Assembly (NCBI RefSeq): GCF_900199455.1
Contig: NZ_FZQR01000027.1
Span: 1 to 64,000, forward strand
Direction of reading: 5' to 3'
Length of the DNA: 64,000 nucleotides
DNA from: Mesorhizobium carmichaelinearum
GTDB taxonomy: Bacteria; Pseudomonadota; Alphaproteobacteria; Rhizobiales; Rhizobiaceae
Notes under the pieces: generated by a model
Told to the model about the DNA's origin: nothing
The model's input: only the letters and a program-made list of their open reading frames with translations
Databases searched by the model: none
Shown: positions 48,111-57,542 of the stretch, in pieces
Layout of the letters: each line of letters starts with the position of its first letter
Numbering within the stretch: position 1 is the first letter of the stretch
Translations under genes and position numbers: made by a program

Positions 48111-49580
48111 TTAACCAGGGTTTCTCATTCGCGAAAAATGGCTTTGCAGCACGGCACGAAACTTCTGCATCGTCCTTTCGGTCGTCTGCGCATCGGCGGC
48201 CGCAAAGCCCATGACAAGACCGTTCTGCTCCGTGCCGTGACGGTACTGGATCGACAGCGCCGAGACGTTGATGCCCTGCTGGAGTGCTGCCTCGGCAACC
48301 GCCCTGTCGCTGCATCTGTCGCGAAAAATGCCGACGACCTGGATGCCGGATTCGGTGGTGTGGAAATCCAGCCATTCCCCGAGATGCCTTTGCGCGCTTT
48401 CCAGGAAGAACTGCCGCCTCTCCGCATAGAGCCGCCGCATGCGTCGGAGATGGCGGGTGAAATGCCCCTCATTCATGAAATCCGCGAGCGCGGCCTGGGT
48501 CAGCAAGGGCGCGAACTGGCCGCTGACGCTCAGCGCCGAAACGATCGTATGGTCTATCGCCTTGGGCGCCACCATGAAGCCCAGCCGCATGGCCGGGAAA
48601 AGGATCTTGGCGAAGGTGCCGACATAGACCACGCGATCTGACGCGCCGATGCCTTGCAGTGCCGGAATGGGCTGGCCCTGGAAACGGTATTCGCCGTCAT
48701 AATCGTCCTCGATGATCCAGGAGCGCCAGGTCTCGGCCATGTGCAAGAGATTGAGCCGCTGTTCCATCGGCATGGTGATGCCGAGCGGGTGATGGCAGGA
48801 AGGCGTCACGAAGATCATGCGGGGCACGACATCAGGCGGATCGAGATCCCAGCCGGCATTGCTGACGCGCAGCGGTGCCAGTTTCGCCCCGGCCGAGACG
48901 AAGGCCGAGCCGGCGCCGTAATAGCCCGGCTCCTCCATCCACACCGTGTCGCCGTCATCGATCAGCAGCCGGGCCAGAAGATCGAAAGCCGACTGCGCGC
49001 CATTGGTGACGACGATCTGTTCGGCGGTGCATTTCACGCCGCGCGAGGCGGTGAGGTAGCGCGCTATGGCCTCGCAAAGCGGCGGATAGCCTTTGACGTG
49101 ATAGGTGCCGAAAAGATCGATATGGGCGAATTTGGCCCGGCGGCTGAGCAGTTTCGACCAGGTGTTGAACGGAAAATTGTCCGGATCAGGCATGCCGGGA
49201 TGAAAGGCAAGCATGCCGGGCCGGCCATGATGATAGGGTTGCGCAAGCATCGTCTGCCCGCGCCGCGATATCGGATTGGCGTCCTCGACCGACACCTGTT
49301 CCGCCGCCACCGAGCGGGTCGGCAAATCCATCACCACCGAGGGCCTGCGCGGCCGTATCGCCAGATAGCCCTCCAGCGCCAACTGGTCGCAGGCGGCAAT
49401 CACCGTGTTGCGCCCGACATTCAGATCCCGCGCCATGACCCGTGTCGAGGGCAGCGCATGGCCGCTCGGCAGCACGCGCCGTTCGATCAGGCCGCGCAGC
49501 TGGACATAGAGCTGCCGGTGCAGATTGGCAGGGCTGTCGCGATCGAGCGCAATGCCGTCGACGGGAAAACTGGTCTTCAT
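48111..49580 (-). CDS. mocR: MocR-family regulator (GntR HTH plus aminotransferase fold)
   Basis: A 489-residue PLP-dependent regulator: GntR winged helix at the N-terminus (LYVQLRGLIERRVLPSGHAL, RDLNVGRNTVIAACDQLALE) and a class I aminotransferase-like domain with the PLP lysine K325 (YVGTFAKILFPAMRLGF). Length equals the founding MocR of rhizopine catabolism. It diverges from a MocA-like gene across GGTTCC/GGAACC boxes. The neighbouring MocA-, MocC- and MocB-like genes support the rhizopine reading, but other MocR proteins (GabR, PdxR) control unrelated genes, so the symbol is by context. Confidence 0.82.
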   Translation of the reverse strand: MKTSFPVDGIALDRDSPANLHRQLYVQLRGLIERRVLPSGHALPSTRVMARDLNVGRNTVIAACDQLALEGYLAIRPRRPSVVMDLPTRSVAAEQVSVEDANPISRRGQTMLAQPYHHGRPGMLAFHPGMPDPDNFPFNTWSKLLSRRAKFAHIDLFGTYHVKGYPPLCEAIARYLTASRGVKCTAEQIVVTNGAQSAFDLLARLLIDDGDTVWMEEPGYYGAGSAFVSAGAKLAPLRVSNAGWDLDPPDVVPRMIFVTPSCHHPLGITMPMEQRLNLLHMAETWRSWIIEDDYDGEYRFQGQPIPALQGIGASDRVVYVGTFAKILFPAMRLGFMVAPKAIDHTIVSALSVSGQFAPLLTQAALADFMNEGHFTRHLRRMRRLYAERRQFFLESAQRHLGEWLDFHTTESGIQVVGIFRDRCSDRAVAEAALQQGINVSALSIQYRHGTEQNGLVMGFAAADAQTTERTMQKFRAVLQSHFSRMRNPG

Positions 49581-49582
49581 CT

Positions 49583-49624
49583 GGTTCCCAAAAATCAATG
49601 GAATCTGGTTCTAACAATGGAACC
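49583..49624. promoter_or_regulatory. Candidate MocR operator boxes
   Basis: GGTTCC (49583-49588), GGTTCT (49607-49612) and GGAACC (49619-49624) line up as a direct pair with 24-base spacing plus an inverted partner, just upstream of the mocR start and of the MocA-like gene. MocR proteins bind such spaced repeats. GGAACC-type boxes recur at 51720-51744. Confidence 0.65.
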
Positions 49625-49677
49625 AAAGCCGTCTTAGGCTCAAGAAAAATGCGTTCGGGTTCAGATGGGGCTGGCCG

Positions 49678-50796
49678 ATGCAGTGCATAAGGGTGGGAGT
49701 GATCGGTGCGGGCGGTGTCGCCCAGGTCGAGCACATCCCAAACCTGCTCAAGCTGCACCGGCAGTTCAAGATCCTTGGCGTCTACGATCCGTCGCGAAAA
49801 GTCCGCGCCTTTGTCGGCGAGGAATTCGGCCTCGAGACATTCTCCGATCTCGACGCGCTTCTCGCCATGCCGCTTGACGCCGTGGTTATAGCCTCGCCGG
49901 ATGCGCTGCACCGCGAACAGAGCCTCGCCGCCTTCGCCAAGGGGCTGCATGTCTTCTGCGAAAAGCCGCTTTGCTACAGCGCAGGCGACATCGACGAATT
50001 GATCGCCGCCAGGGATCGCTCCGGAAAGGTGCTCCAGGTCGGCTACATGAAGCGTTTCGACCCAAGCTACGAGGCGGCATTGAAAATGCTGCCCGGCACG
50101 GCGCGGACGCTTCGCTACATTTCGGTCGAGGTCAACGATCCCGACGCCTAGCCCTTCATCCGGCATGCCTCCACTTGCCGGGGTGACGACGTCGCGGCGG
50201 GGTTGATTGCCTCGACCGAAGCCAGGCAGCGCGAGCAGGTGGAGCGCGCGGTGCCGGGGCTGGACGATCCCGACGCCTTTCGCGGCTTTGTCGGCGCCTA
50301 TTGTTCCTCGATCGTGCACGACGTGAACGCCGTCCATGGCTTGCTTGATGCGCTCGGCGTCGCCGACGGTGAAGTCGTCGGCGCCTCGCTGTTCGCCAGA
50401 GGCGAAGGTGGCCAGGGCACTGTCCGGCTGCTCGACGGCCAGGCGCTGTGGACCATGGCGCATGTCGCCATTCCGAGGCTCCCCGATTATCGCGAGCGCA
50501 TCACGCTCTACTTCGACGACGCCGCGCTCGAACTGGAATTCCCCTCGCCCTATCTCAACCACCAGCCGACGCGGCTGACACTGCGCACCGGCGACGGCCA
50601 CACGCTCTCCAGCCGCGACATAAGCAGCGGCTACGAAGAGGCATTCGTCGAGGAGCTGAAAGGTTTCTGGTCGGCGATCGTCGAAGGCGCACCGGTGCGC
50701 AACACCGCCGAGCATGCCCGCCGCGACATGACGCTGCTGGCCGGCCTCGCCCGCCATCACCTTGCCCAGTTGAAGCAATCAGGAGTTCACCCGTGA
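49678..50796 (+). pseudogene. MocA-like Gfo/Idh/MocA oxidoreductase interrupted by one stop codon
   Basis: One reading frame encodes a Gfo/Idh/MocA NAD(P)-dependent dehydrogenase of about 370 residues: VGVIGAGGVAQVEHIPNL (Rossmann), HVFCEKPLCYS (EKP motif), VLQVGYMKRFDPSYEAAL, and a substrate domain after the break. A TAG at 50149-50151 splits it after VEVNDPDA; the same frame resumes with PFIRHACTC without shift, and homologous proteins are expected to carry Trp there, so TGG to TAG is the simplest change. Codon use past the stop stays gene-like, so the loss is recent or a base-call error. It overlaps the next start (GTGA). Confidence 0.88.
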
Positions 50797-51695
50797 CGGT
50801 TGTTCGCATCGGCATCAATCCGATCACTTGGTCCAACGATGACGTGCCGGAGCTCGGCGGCGATACGCCGCTTGAAGTCTGCCTCAGCGAGACCAGGCAG
50901 GCCGGCTATGCCGGCACCGAGCTCGGCGGCAAGTTTCCGCGCCGCTCGGCCGAGCTGAAGCCGATCATGCAGCGCTATAGCCTTGCCGTGATTTCCGGCT
51001 GGTATGACGGCCGATGCGACGAGAAGGACGTCGATGCGGAGATGGATGCGATCACGCCGCATCTCCAGCTCTTGAAGGACATGGGCTCGACCCATGTCGT
51101 CTACGCCGACACCTCGCGCGGCCGCCACAACGCCATCTGGGGGCCGATCTCGCAGCGCCCGGCCCTGAGTGAGGAAGAATGGCCGGCCTATGGCCGCAAG
51201 CTGACGGCGCTCGCCGAACGGATGGCGGATTTCGGCGTGCGCATGGCCTTTCACCACCATATGGGGACCATCGTCGAGACCGACGCCGAGGTCGGCCTGT
51301 TGATGCAGCACACCGGCGAAGCGGTCGGGCTGCTCTACGACACCGGCCATTCGACATTTTCGGGCGGTGACCCGCTGGCCCTGATCAAGGCGCACGTCAA
51401 GCGCGTCGTGCATGTGCATTGCAAGGATGCGCGCAAACCCGTGCTCGAGCGCGCCCGCGCCGGGGACATGAGTTTCATGGGTGCGGTCATGGAAGGGATC
51501 TTCACCGTTCCCGGCGACGGCTTCATCGACTATCCCGCCATTTTGCGGGTGCTGGCCGACAATGGTTACAGCGGCTGGCTGGTCGTCGAGGCCGAGCAGG
51601 ATCCCAACAAGGCCAACCCGCTGACCTATGCGACGATGGGCTTCCAGAACCTGTCGCGCATGGCGCGGCAAGCCGGATTCGACGTCATTGAGTGA
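50793..51695 (+). CDS. IolE/MocC-like sugar isomerase (inosose dehydratase family)
   Basis: A 300-residue TIM-barrel protein of the xylose isomerase-like superfamily: VRIGINPITWSNDDVPELGG, AGYAGTELGGKFPR, MAFHHHMGTIVETDAEVGLL, LLYDTGHSTFSGGDP and VHCKDARKPV. IolE dehydrates scyllo-inosose in inositol catabolism, and MocC of rhizopine catabolism is a homologue. GTG 50793 with AGGAG upstream overlaps the preceding stop. With a MocR-type regulator, MocA-like gene and sugar ABC transporter beside it, inositol or scyllo-inosamine derivatives are the probable substrates. Metal-binding His/Glu/Asp positions seem retained. Confidence 0.88.
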   Translation: MTVVRIGINPITWSNDDVPELGGDTPLEVCLSETRQAGYAGTELGGKFPRRSAELKPIMQRYSLAVISGWYDGRCDEKDVDAEMDAITPHLQLLKDMGSTHVVYADTSRGRHNAIWGPISQRPALSEEEWPAYGRKLTALAERMADFGVRMAFHHHMGTIVETDAEVGLLMQHTGEAVGLLYDTGHSTFSGGDPLALIKAHVKRVVHVHCKDARKPVLERARAGDMSFMGAVMEGIFTVPGDGFIDYPAILRVLADNGYSGWLVVEAEQDPNKANPLTYATMGFQNLSRMARQAGFDVIE

Positions 51696-51697
51696 TT

Positions 51698-51744
51698 GAG
51701 GCCGCGATGCGGCCTCCAGGGAACCAGTGCTGAGGAATGGAACT
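51698..51744. promoter_or_regulatory. Hairpin and MocR-like boxes before the binding-protein gene
   Basis: GAGGCCGC-GAT-GCGGCCTC (51698-51716) is a perfect 8-3-8 hairpin straight after the iolE-like stop and may attenuate read-through. GGAACC (51720-51725) and GGAACT (51739-51744) repeat the GGAACC theme of the mocR promoter, suggesting the transporter genes also answer to MocR. Confidence 0.55.
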
Positions 51745-51808
51745 GGAATAAAGGGGCAACTGGACTGCCGACCGTAATTGCGGCGGCGGAAAACAAACAG
51801 GAGGTTCT

Positions 51809-52765
51809 ATGTTTTCGCTTGCGAAATTAATAAAGCCTGCGCTCGGCCTGCTGGCCGGCTTCACGATGATGGCGGCGGCCACGACCCTTGCGGCCGCCGA
51901 TGAGACGCGCGTGGTGTTCGTCACCCACGGCCAGAGCGGCGACCCCTACTGGTCGGTCGTCAAGAACGGCATGGACGATGCCGCCAAGACGCTCGGCGTC
52001 AAGGCCGAATATCTGGCGCCCGAAACCTTCGACATGGCCAAGATGGCGCAGATGATCGATGCCATTACGGCCTCGAAGCCGGACGGCATGGTCGTTTCGA
52101 TCCCCGACGCGGCCGCCCTTTCGGCGCCGGTCAAGAATGCCGTCGCCGCCGGCATCCCGGTCATCATCATCGATTCCGGCGGCTCCAAACTCACCCATGA
52201 CCTTGGCGGCCTGCTGTTCATGGGGCAGGATGAGTTCCAGGCGGGCGTCATGGCCGGCGAGCGCATCAAGGCGCTCGGCCTCACCAAGGCGGTCTGCGCC
52301 AACCATGAGGTCGGCAATTCGAGCCTCGACGACCGCTGCGCCGGCTTTGCCAAGGGTCTGGGCGTCGACGTGCCGGTGATGAACGGCGTCATCGACCCGA
52401 CCGAAATGAAGAACCGCGTGATCGCCTACATGACTGCTCATGCCGATACACAATTCATCCTCGCCGTCGGCGCCAGCGGTGCCGAACCGACGCTGGCCGC
52501 GCTTGATGAATTGGGCCTGTCGGGCAAGGTGAAGACCGGCACGTTCGATCTCTCCCCCACGATCCTGCAGGCCGTCGTCGCCGGCAAGATGGAGTGGGGC
52601 ATCGACGCCCAGCAATATGCCATGGGCTACATCCCGGTCGCGATGTTCGATCTCTGGAAGAAGTACAAGATCATGCCGATCGCCGACTATCCGACCGGCC
52701 CCGGCTTCGTCACCAAGGACACCGCCGCCTCGGTTATCGAGCTGTCGAAACTCGGCAAGCGCTAG
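51809..52765 (+). CDS. Sugar ABC transporter substrate-binding protein (MocB/RbsB type)
   Basis: A 318-residue periplasmic binding protein with signal peptide (LGLLAGFTMMAAATTLAAA) and a cluster B sugar-binding fold: DETRVVFVTHGQSGDPYWSV, KMAQMIDAITASKPDGMVVS, AAGIPVIIIDSGG, FDLSPTILQAVVAGKMEWGI. It delivers a sugar or inositol derivative to the permease. CAGGAGG precedes the ATG. It is followed by permease and ATPase genes in the order typical of FrcBCA/IatA-type carbohydrate uptake systems. Confidence 0.93.
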   Translation: MFSLAKLIKPALGLLAGFTMMAAATTLAAADETRVVFVTHGQSGDPYWSVVKNGMDDAAKTLGVKAEYLAPETFDMAKMAQMIDAITASKPDGMVVSIPDAAALSAPVKNAVAAGIPVIIIDSGGSKLTHDLGGLLFMGQDEFQAGVMAGERIKALGLTKAVCANHEVGNSSLDDRCAGFAKGLGVDVPVMNGVIDPTEMKNRVIAYMTAHADTQFILAVGASGAEPTLAALDELGLSGKVKTGTFDLSPTILQAVVAGKMEWGIDAQQYAMGYIPVAMFDLWKKYKIMPIADYPTGPGFVTKDTAASVIELSKLGKR

Positions 52766-52819
52766 CACTGGCGGCCGGAGCCTCGCCCCGGCCGCACCAT
52801 TTGTGAGGGCAACACAGCC

Positions 52820-53917
52820 ATGGTTTCAGAGATTCGCGACGAGCGGGTCCGGTCCGTCTCACGCCTCAGCCGCCTGTTGAGCAGGCCGGAGCTTGGCGCG
52901 GCGGCCGGCACTGTTCTGGTCTTCGTGTTCTTCGCCATCACGGCGGGAAGCTCAGGACTTTTCAGTGCCAAGGGCATCATCAACTTCCTCGAAGTCTCGG
53001 CCCAGCTTGGCATTCTCGCCGCACCCGTGGCTCTCCTGATGATCGCCGGCGAGTTCGATCTGTCGGTCGGCTCGATGATCGGTTTTGCCGGCATCCTCAT
53101 CGCCATCCCCGCTGTGTTCTGGGGCTGGCCGATCTGGCTTTCGCTGCTGTTCACCTTCGCTGTCTGCGGCGGCATCGGCGCGCTCAACGGGCTTGCCGTC
53201 GTCAGGACCGGACTGCCCTCCTTCATCGTCACGCTCGGCAGCCTGTTCATGCTGCGCGGCCTCACCCTTGGCCTCACGCGCGGCATTTCAGGGCGGACCC
53301 AGGTGTCGGGCGTGCACGAGCTGGCGTTGCACGATCCGCTGAACAGCCTGTTTTCGGGACAGGTGTTTTCCGGCCTGATCGCCGGACTTGCCGACATCGG
53401 CCTGATCGGCAAGCGGGCGGATGGCTTGCCTTCGATCTCAGGCATTCCGGTGTCGAACGTGTGGTGGATCGTGCTGACCCTGGCCTGCACCTGGCTGTTG
53501 ACGCGCAGCCGCTTCGGCAACTGGATTTTTGCAGCCGGCGGCGAAGCCAATGCCGCGCGCAATCTCGGGGTGCCGGTGGCGCGCACCAAGATCACGCTGT
53601 TCGTCATGACGGCACTCGCGGCCGCCCTGTTCGCGGCGATCCAGGTACTGGTCACCGGCTCGGCCGACACGCTGCGCGGCACGCAGAAGGAGTTCGAGGC
53701 CATCATCGCCGTCGTCATCGGCGGCACGCTGCTCACCGGCGGCTACGGATCGGCGATCGGCGCCATGTTCGGCGCCCTGATCTTCGGCGTGGTGCAGATG
53801 GGCATCTTCTACACCGGCATCGACACCGACTGGTTCAAGCTGTTCATGGGCGCCATGATGGTCATCGCGGTGCTGTTCAACAGCTATGTCCGCAACCGCG
53901 CCATGAGGAGCCGGTGA
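52820..53917 (+). CDS. Sugar ABC transporter permease
   Basis: A 365-residue BPD_transp_2-type permease with about ten helices; GEFDLSVGSMIGFAGILIAI and GNWIFAAGGEANAARNLGVP (the EAA-like loop) followed by TLLTGGYGSAIGAMFGALIF are signatures of ribose/xylose-type carbohydrate permeases. The stop codon overlaps the ATPase start by one base (TGATG), so the two are coupled. A decayed copy of its internal part occurs at 58351. Confidence 0.93.
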   Translation: MVSEIRDERVRSVSRLSRLLSRPELGAAAGTVLVFVFFAITAGSSGLFSAKGIINFLEVSAQLGILAAPVALLMIAGEFDLSVGSMIGFAGILIAIPAVFWGWPIWLSLLFTFAVCGGIGALNGLAVVRTGLPSFIVTLGSLFMLRGLTLGLTRGISGRTQVSGVHELALHDPLNSLFSGQVFSGLIAGLADIGLIGKRADGLPSISGIPVSNVWWIVLTLACTWLLTRSRFGNWIFAAGGEANAARNLGVPVARTKITLFVMTALAAALFAAIQVLVTGSADTLRGTQKEFEAIIAVVIGGTLLTGGYGSAIGAMFGALIFGVVQMGIFYTGIDTDWFKLFMGAMMVIAVLFNSYVRNRAMRSR

Positions 53918-54717
53918 TGGCCGAGCCCTATGTCGAACTGAAATCGGTCAGCAAATATTTCGGCTCGGTCGTGGCACTCAAGGACGTGTCCTTCGATGTC
54001 TGCCCCGGCGAGGTGCATTGCCTGCTCGGCGACAATGGCGCCGGCAAGTCGACGCTGATCAAGACGCTGTCGGGCGTCTACACGCCTGACGAGGGCGAGA
54101 TCCGCGTCCAGGGCAAGCCGACACGGTTCGCTTCGCCCGCCGATACGCGTAACAGCGGCATCGCGACGGTCTACCAGGACCTGGCGCTGGTGCCGCTGAT
54201 GAGCGTGGCGCGCAACTTCTTCCTCGGGCGCGAGCCGATGCGCAAGTTCGGGCCGATCAGCCAGTTCGACGCCGATTTCGCCAACCGCACCGCCTATGAC
54301 GAGATGTCGGCGATGGGCATCCAGCTGCGCGATCCAGAACAGCCGGTCGGCACCCTTTCGGGCGGCGAACGGCAGTGCTTGGCGATTGCGCGTGCCGTCT
54401 ATTTCGGCGCCAAGGTGCTGATCCTCGACGAGCCGACATCGGCGCTCGGCGTCCACCAGGCATCCGTGGTCCTGAAGCTCATCGTCCAGTCCAAGGCGCG
54501 CGGCATCGGCGTCATCTTCATCTCCCACAACGTCCACCACGCCTACGTCGTCGGCGACCGCTTCACGCTGTTGAAGCGCGGCAGAAGCACCGGCACCTAC
54601 GCCAAGGGCGAAATCACCCGCGATCAGCTGCTCAACCTGATGGCGGGCGGCAAGGAACTGGTGGATCTGGAACAAGAGCTGGCGAAGTCGGCGAGGAATG
54701 GCACGGCGCAAGGGTGA
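53917..54717 (+). CDS. Sugar ABC transporter ATPase (single domain, FrcA-like)
   Basis: A 266-residue ATPase with Walker A (LLGDNGAGKSTLIKTLSG), Q-loop (VYQDLAL), signature LSGGERQCLAIARA, Walker B (VLILDEPTSALG) and switch His (FISHNVHHA). Ribose-type systems usually carry a double ATPase of about 500 residues; a half-size form like this resembles FrcA. It energises uptake through the adjoining permease. Its C-terminal ELVDLEQELAKSARNGTAQG is duplicated in the remnant at 58351-58578. Confidence 0.93.
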   Translation: MAEPYVELKSVSKYFGSVVALKDVSFDVCPGEVHCLLGDNGAGKSTLIKTLSGVYTPDEGEIRVQGKPTRFASPADTRNSGIATVYQDLALVPLMSVARNFFLGREPMRKFGPISQFDADFANRTAYDEMSAMGIQLRDPEQPVGTLSGGERQCLAIARAVYFGAKVLILDEPTSALGVHQASVVLKLIVQSKARGIGVIFISHNVHHAYVVGDRFTLLKRGRSTGTYAKGEITRDQLLNLMAGGKELVDLEQELAKSARNGTAQG

Positions 54718-54740
54718 AATAGCGACCGACGACAGAGCGA

Positions 54741-57356
54741 TCAAATCATGGCGTCGGCCTGGCGCATGGAGATTTTGTCGGCAGCGGCCTCGGAAATATT
54801 CAGTTGAAGCAGGACGTCCTTGACGAGCTTGGGCCAGTTGTCGACGGGGCTTTCTTTCAAGGCGGCGAATTTGTCGGTCGCCTCGAAGAAGTTGCGCGTG
54901 GTGTGGAAGCCCAATGCCCGGTAGACCTCGAACTGATCCTCGTTGAAGAATTGATCGAGCGTGGTCTCGTGTGGAAATTCCGGGTTGAGGCGCCTGTAGT
55001 CGCGAATGATGTCGCTTTCGTCGCCGGTCAATGAGGATTTTATATAAATCAGGACGCCGTGTTCTTTACCGTAGTCGATCCGGCCGATGGCGACATGCGG
55101 ACCATGTGAAGTGGGACCGTCGTCGAGGCTGTCATTTGCATATTCGTCGGTCACTTTCTTGTACGACCGGCGAAGCTCGCTCCACGGCAGATCGATCAGA
55201 ATGCCAAGGTCGATGCGGGCATAGCGCTCGACGCGCACCAAGGAATTGAAGTCGAGCGTCGGATCGGCCTCGGCATCGGCGACAATGATGATCTTGCAGC
55301 GCCGCTTTAGGAGTTCATAAAGGCCAAGATTGTCGAAATGGCCACCGTCGGTGAGGCAGACATTCTGGGTTTCCTCATCGACTAAGCTGAGTGCTTCCTG
55401 AAGGAAGTAAAGCGGGGCAATCGTCGCTATCCTTGCCTTCAAGCCCACGCGTTCAACAAGCCGCCGGGGATTGGGCAGCCAGTAGCCAAGCCGGATGTTA
55501 AGAGCCGCCAAACTAAAGGTCAGAGGGCCGATCGTGTTTGCGCCCATATTGGCTGAGGCTGCCGCACCCGAGATCGCCATCGCTGTCCCAATATTCAGGT
55601 CCGGATCCGCCTCTTCCACCGCGAGCGACTCCGCATAGCCTGTCGCCTCGCTGCCAACATAGAGCGGGCTGAAAAAGAACGAATCAGCACTCCGGCCGCG
55701 CCGTCCGATAGAGCTTGAACCGGCAAGGTTTATTGCCGTGTTGATTATTAGGTACGGCGCGCGTTTGACCGAATTGGCCCAGTCGTCATTTCTCTCTGGC
55801 TTCAATTGGCTCAGCTTCATGACATCAAGGTCGCGGCCTCGCGACAAGCTCTTAAACATCCTCTGCCAAGTCGGAGGCAACTGTCTCGACAAATTGTCCT
55901 CGATCTTCAGGTCGGACAATTTCCATAGAAAGGCGCGGCTCAGCCGATCCCGGTAGTAGCGGTGGAGAGAGTTGGCGTTCGGTGTCACGAATGCCGAAAC
56001 GACGAGGAGAAGAACTGACGCTCCGAAGTAGATGGTCTGCACCGAGTGGCCATGGATGTCACCTGCGGAACCCCGCTCGCGTTGCTGGAATCCGAAATAG
56101 GTCAATTTGATATAGGTGCCCCAAAGCAGCAGCGGCACAACGACAGCAGCACAATAGAGCGCGATACGGCTTGCCCAATGGGTCGCGATGCCACTCCAGG
56201 ATCGGTCGCTTCGAGATGACCCCACTACGGCGATCAGCTTATTGCCGAATGCAATTAGAGCCGTTGCGGCCGCAACAAGCCAACTGAAAAACCCATGCCA
56301 ATCAGGGACAACGCTCAATATATGGGCGATCCAATTCGAATAACCCACGTGCACCATCCAATCAGTCCACCAAGCGGGAAAGACACCAAATAGATAGACA
56401 AGTCTCGAGTGTTCCGCGTATTCAAATATTCCATCCAAGATGTAAGCTTGTAGTTCTAAAACTGTAATCGTCAGAACCGCGATCACAAGCCAGGAGAAAA
56501 TGGTACCCCAGAACTCGCGGGTTGACAGCTCCGTTCTAAGCATGGCTGATCTGCCAGGCCGCAGCCAGAAGACTGCATAGGCAAGCTGAACAAATGCGAA
56601 AATCGTAACCGCGATAAGCGTCCAGAAGAAGATCCCATGGCTACTCCATATGGCCTGCTTGAGACTCTCACGTGACGGCTTGACCGAAAGGGTAAACCAG
56701 CCGAACAAAAAAATGATACCGAGAAACAATATTGCATTGATCAGCAGGCCCCGTGCGACCACCACAAAACCGGTAACGATATCGGCCATTCCCATCGGCA
56801 TTAGATAGTTGCTGTAATTTCTGACATGCTGAGTCTCCAGTGATTCTGGGGCATCCAATTCGCTCTTGAATGGAAAGCGACCATCGGTTTGCTGGATGCT
56901 GGCGGCGAAAGATGTGCCGATATAGCCGCCACCTGAGACCGTGGACAAATAGTCGATCGCGTCGAATACGGTTGGCTCGGCCCTCGCTGTGACCGATCTC
57001 AGGGCTTGCAGCACGCCAAGGCAAAATGCTGCGGATCGGATGCCACCCCCGGAGAGCGCCAACCCCGCTAGCGGCCGCGCCCCAGAACTTTTTGAACGGC
57101 GGTCGTCGTGCTCATCTGTCGCCCCCGAGCCGGCAGTCTCTGGAGAGCTTTCGTCGTGCCCATCGCCCGGAACATTCACCTCTATCGGTATGCGGTGCCG
57201 TTCGTATTTCGCGATGATTTCGTCGGCTCTCGGCCCAGGCTTAATCGTCTTCGCCCGATCTGCGATAAGCTCGCGTCGCTCGTTGACGACCTTTGCTTCA
57301 TCCTTCATGACCCTGGAGAAATAGACCCAATCTTTCTTTGTGGGCTCTTTGGCCAT
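54741..57356 (-). CDS. Membrane-embedded patatin-like phospholipase (second large copy)
   Basis: An 871-residue protein from ATG 57356 (a TTG at 57443 would add 29 residues). The oxyanion hole LALSGGGIRSAAFCLGVLQA, nucleophile S141 (YLSTVSGGGYIGTSF) and catalytic D670 (LTDGGHFDNLGLYELLKRRC) flank a central block of about eight membrane helices. It is a paralogue of the patatin at 30516, sharing plan and end motifs with lower overall similarity. The amidase gene lies 186 bases upstream on the same strand, so the two may be co-transcribed. Lipid hydrolysis at the inner membrane is likely. Confidence 0.9.
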   Translation of the reverse strand: MAKEPTKKDWVYFSRVMKDEAKVVNERRELIADRAKTIKPGPRADEIIAKYERHRIPIEVNVPGDGHDESSPETAGSGATDEHDDRRSKSSGARPLAGLALSGGGIRSAAFCLGVLQALRSVTARAEPTVFDAIDYLSTVSGGGYIGTSFAASIQQTDGRFPFKSELDAPESLETQHVRNYSNYLMPMGMADIVTGFVVVARGLLINAILFLGIIFLFGWFTLSVKPSRESLKQAIWSSHGIFFWTLIAVTIFAFVQLAYAVFWLRPGRSAMLRTELSTREFWGTIFSWLVIAVLTITVLELQAYILDGIFEYAEHSRLVYLFGVFPAWWTDWMVHVGYSNWIAHILSVVPDWHGFFSWLVAAATALIAFGNKLIAVVGSSRSDRSWSGIATHWASRIALYCAAVVVPLLLWGTYIKLTYFGFQQRERGSAGDIHGHSVQTIYFGASVLLLVVSAFVTPNANSLHRYYRDRLSRAFLWKLSDLKIEDNLSRQLPPTWQRMFKSLSRGRDLDVMKLSQLKPERNDDWANSVKRAPYLIINTAINLAGSSSIGRRGRSADSFFFSPLYVGSEATGYAESLAVEEADPDLNIGTAMAISGAAASANMGANTIGPLTFSLAALNIRLGYWLPNPRRLVERVGLKARIATIAPLYFLQEALSLVDEETQNVCLTDGGHFDNLGLYELLKRRCKIIIVADAEADPTLDFNSLVRVERYARIDLGILIDLPWSELRRSYKKVTDEYANDSLDDGPTSHGPHVAIGRIDYGKEHGVLIYIKSSLTGDESDIIRDYRRLNPEFPHETTLDQFFNEDQFEVYRALGFHTTRNFFEATDKFAALKESPVDNWPKLVKDVLLQLNISEAAADKISMRQADAMI

Positions 57357-57542
57357 GTCAAAATTTTCCCCGATTTCGACAGAAATATTGCCTACAAAAC
57401 CAAGATGTTGCTTGACCCAGGATTGCTGCGTGCTTTTCGGCAACGGAGCTCACGGCATGCAGAGAAGAGTCCTGTCTCGCAGACAGAAAGCGAATGGCCG
57501 CGAAATCTGCCCGTCCATAAAAGCGCGCAAGCGCCACGATGA

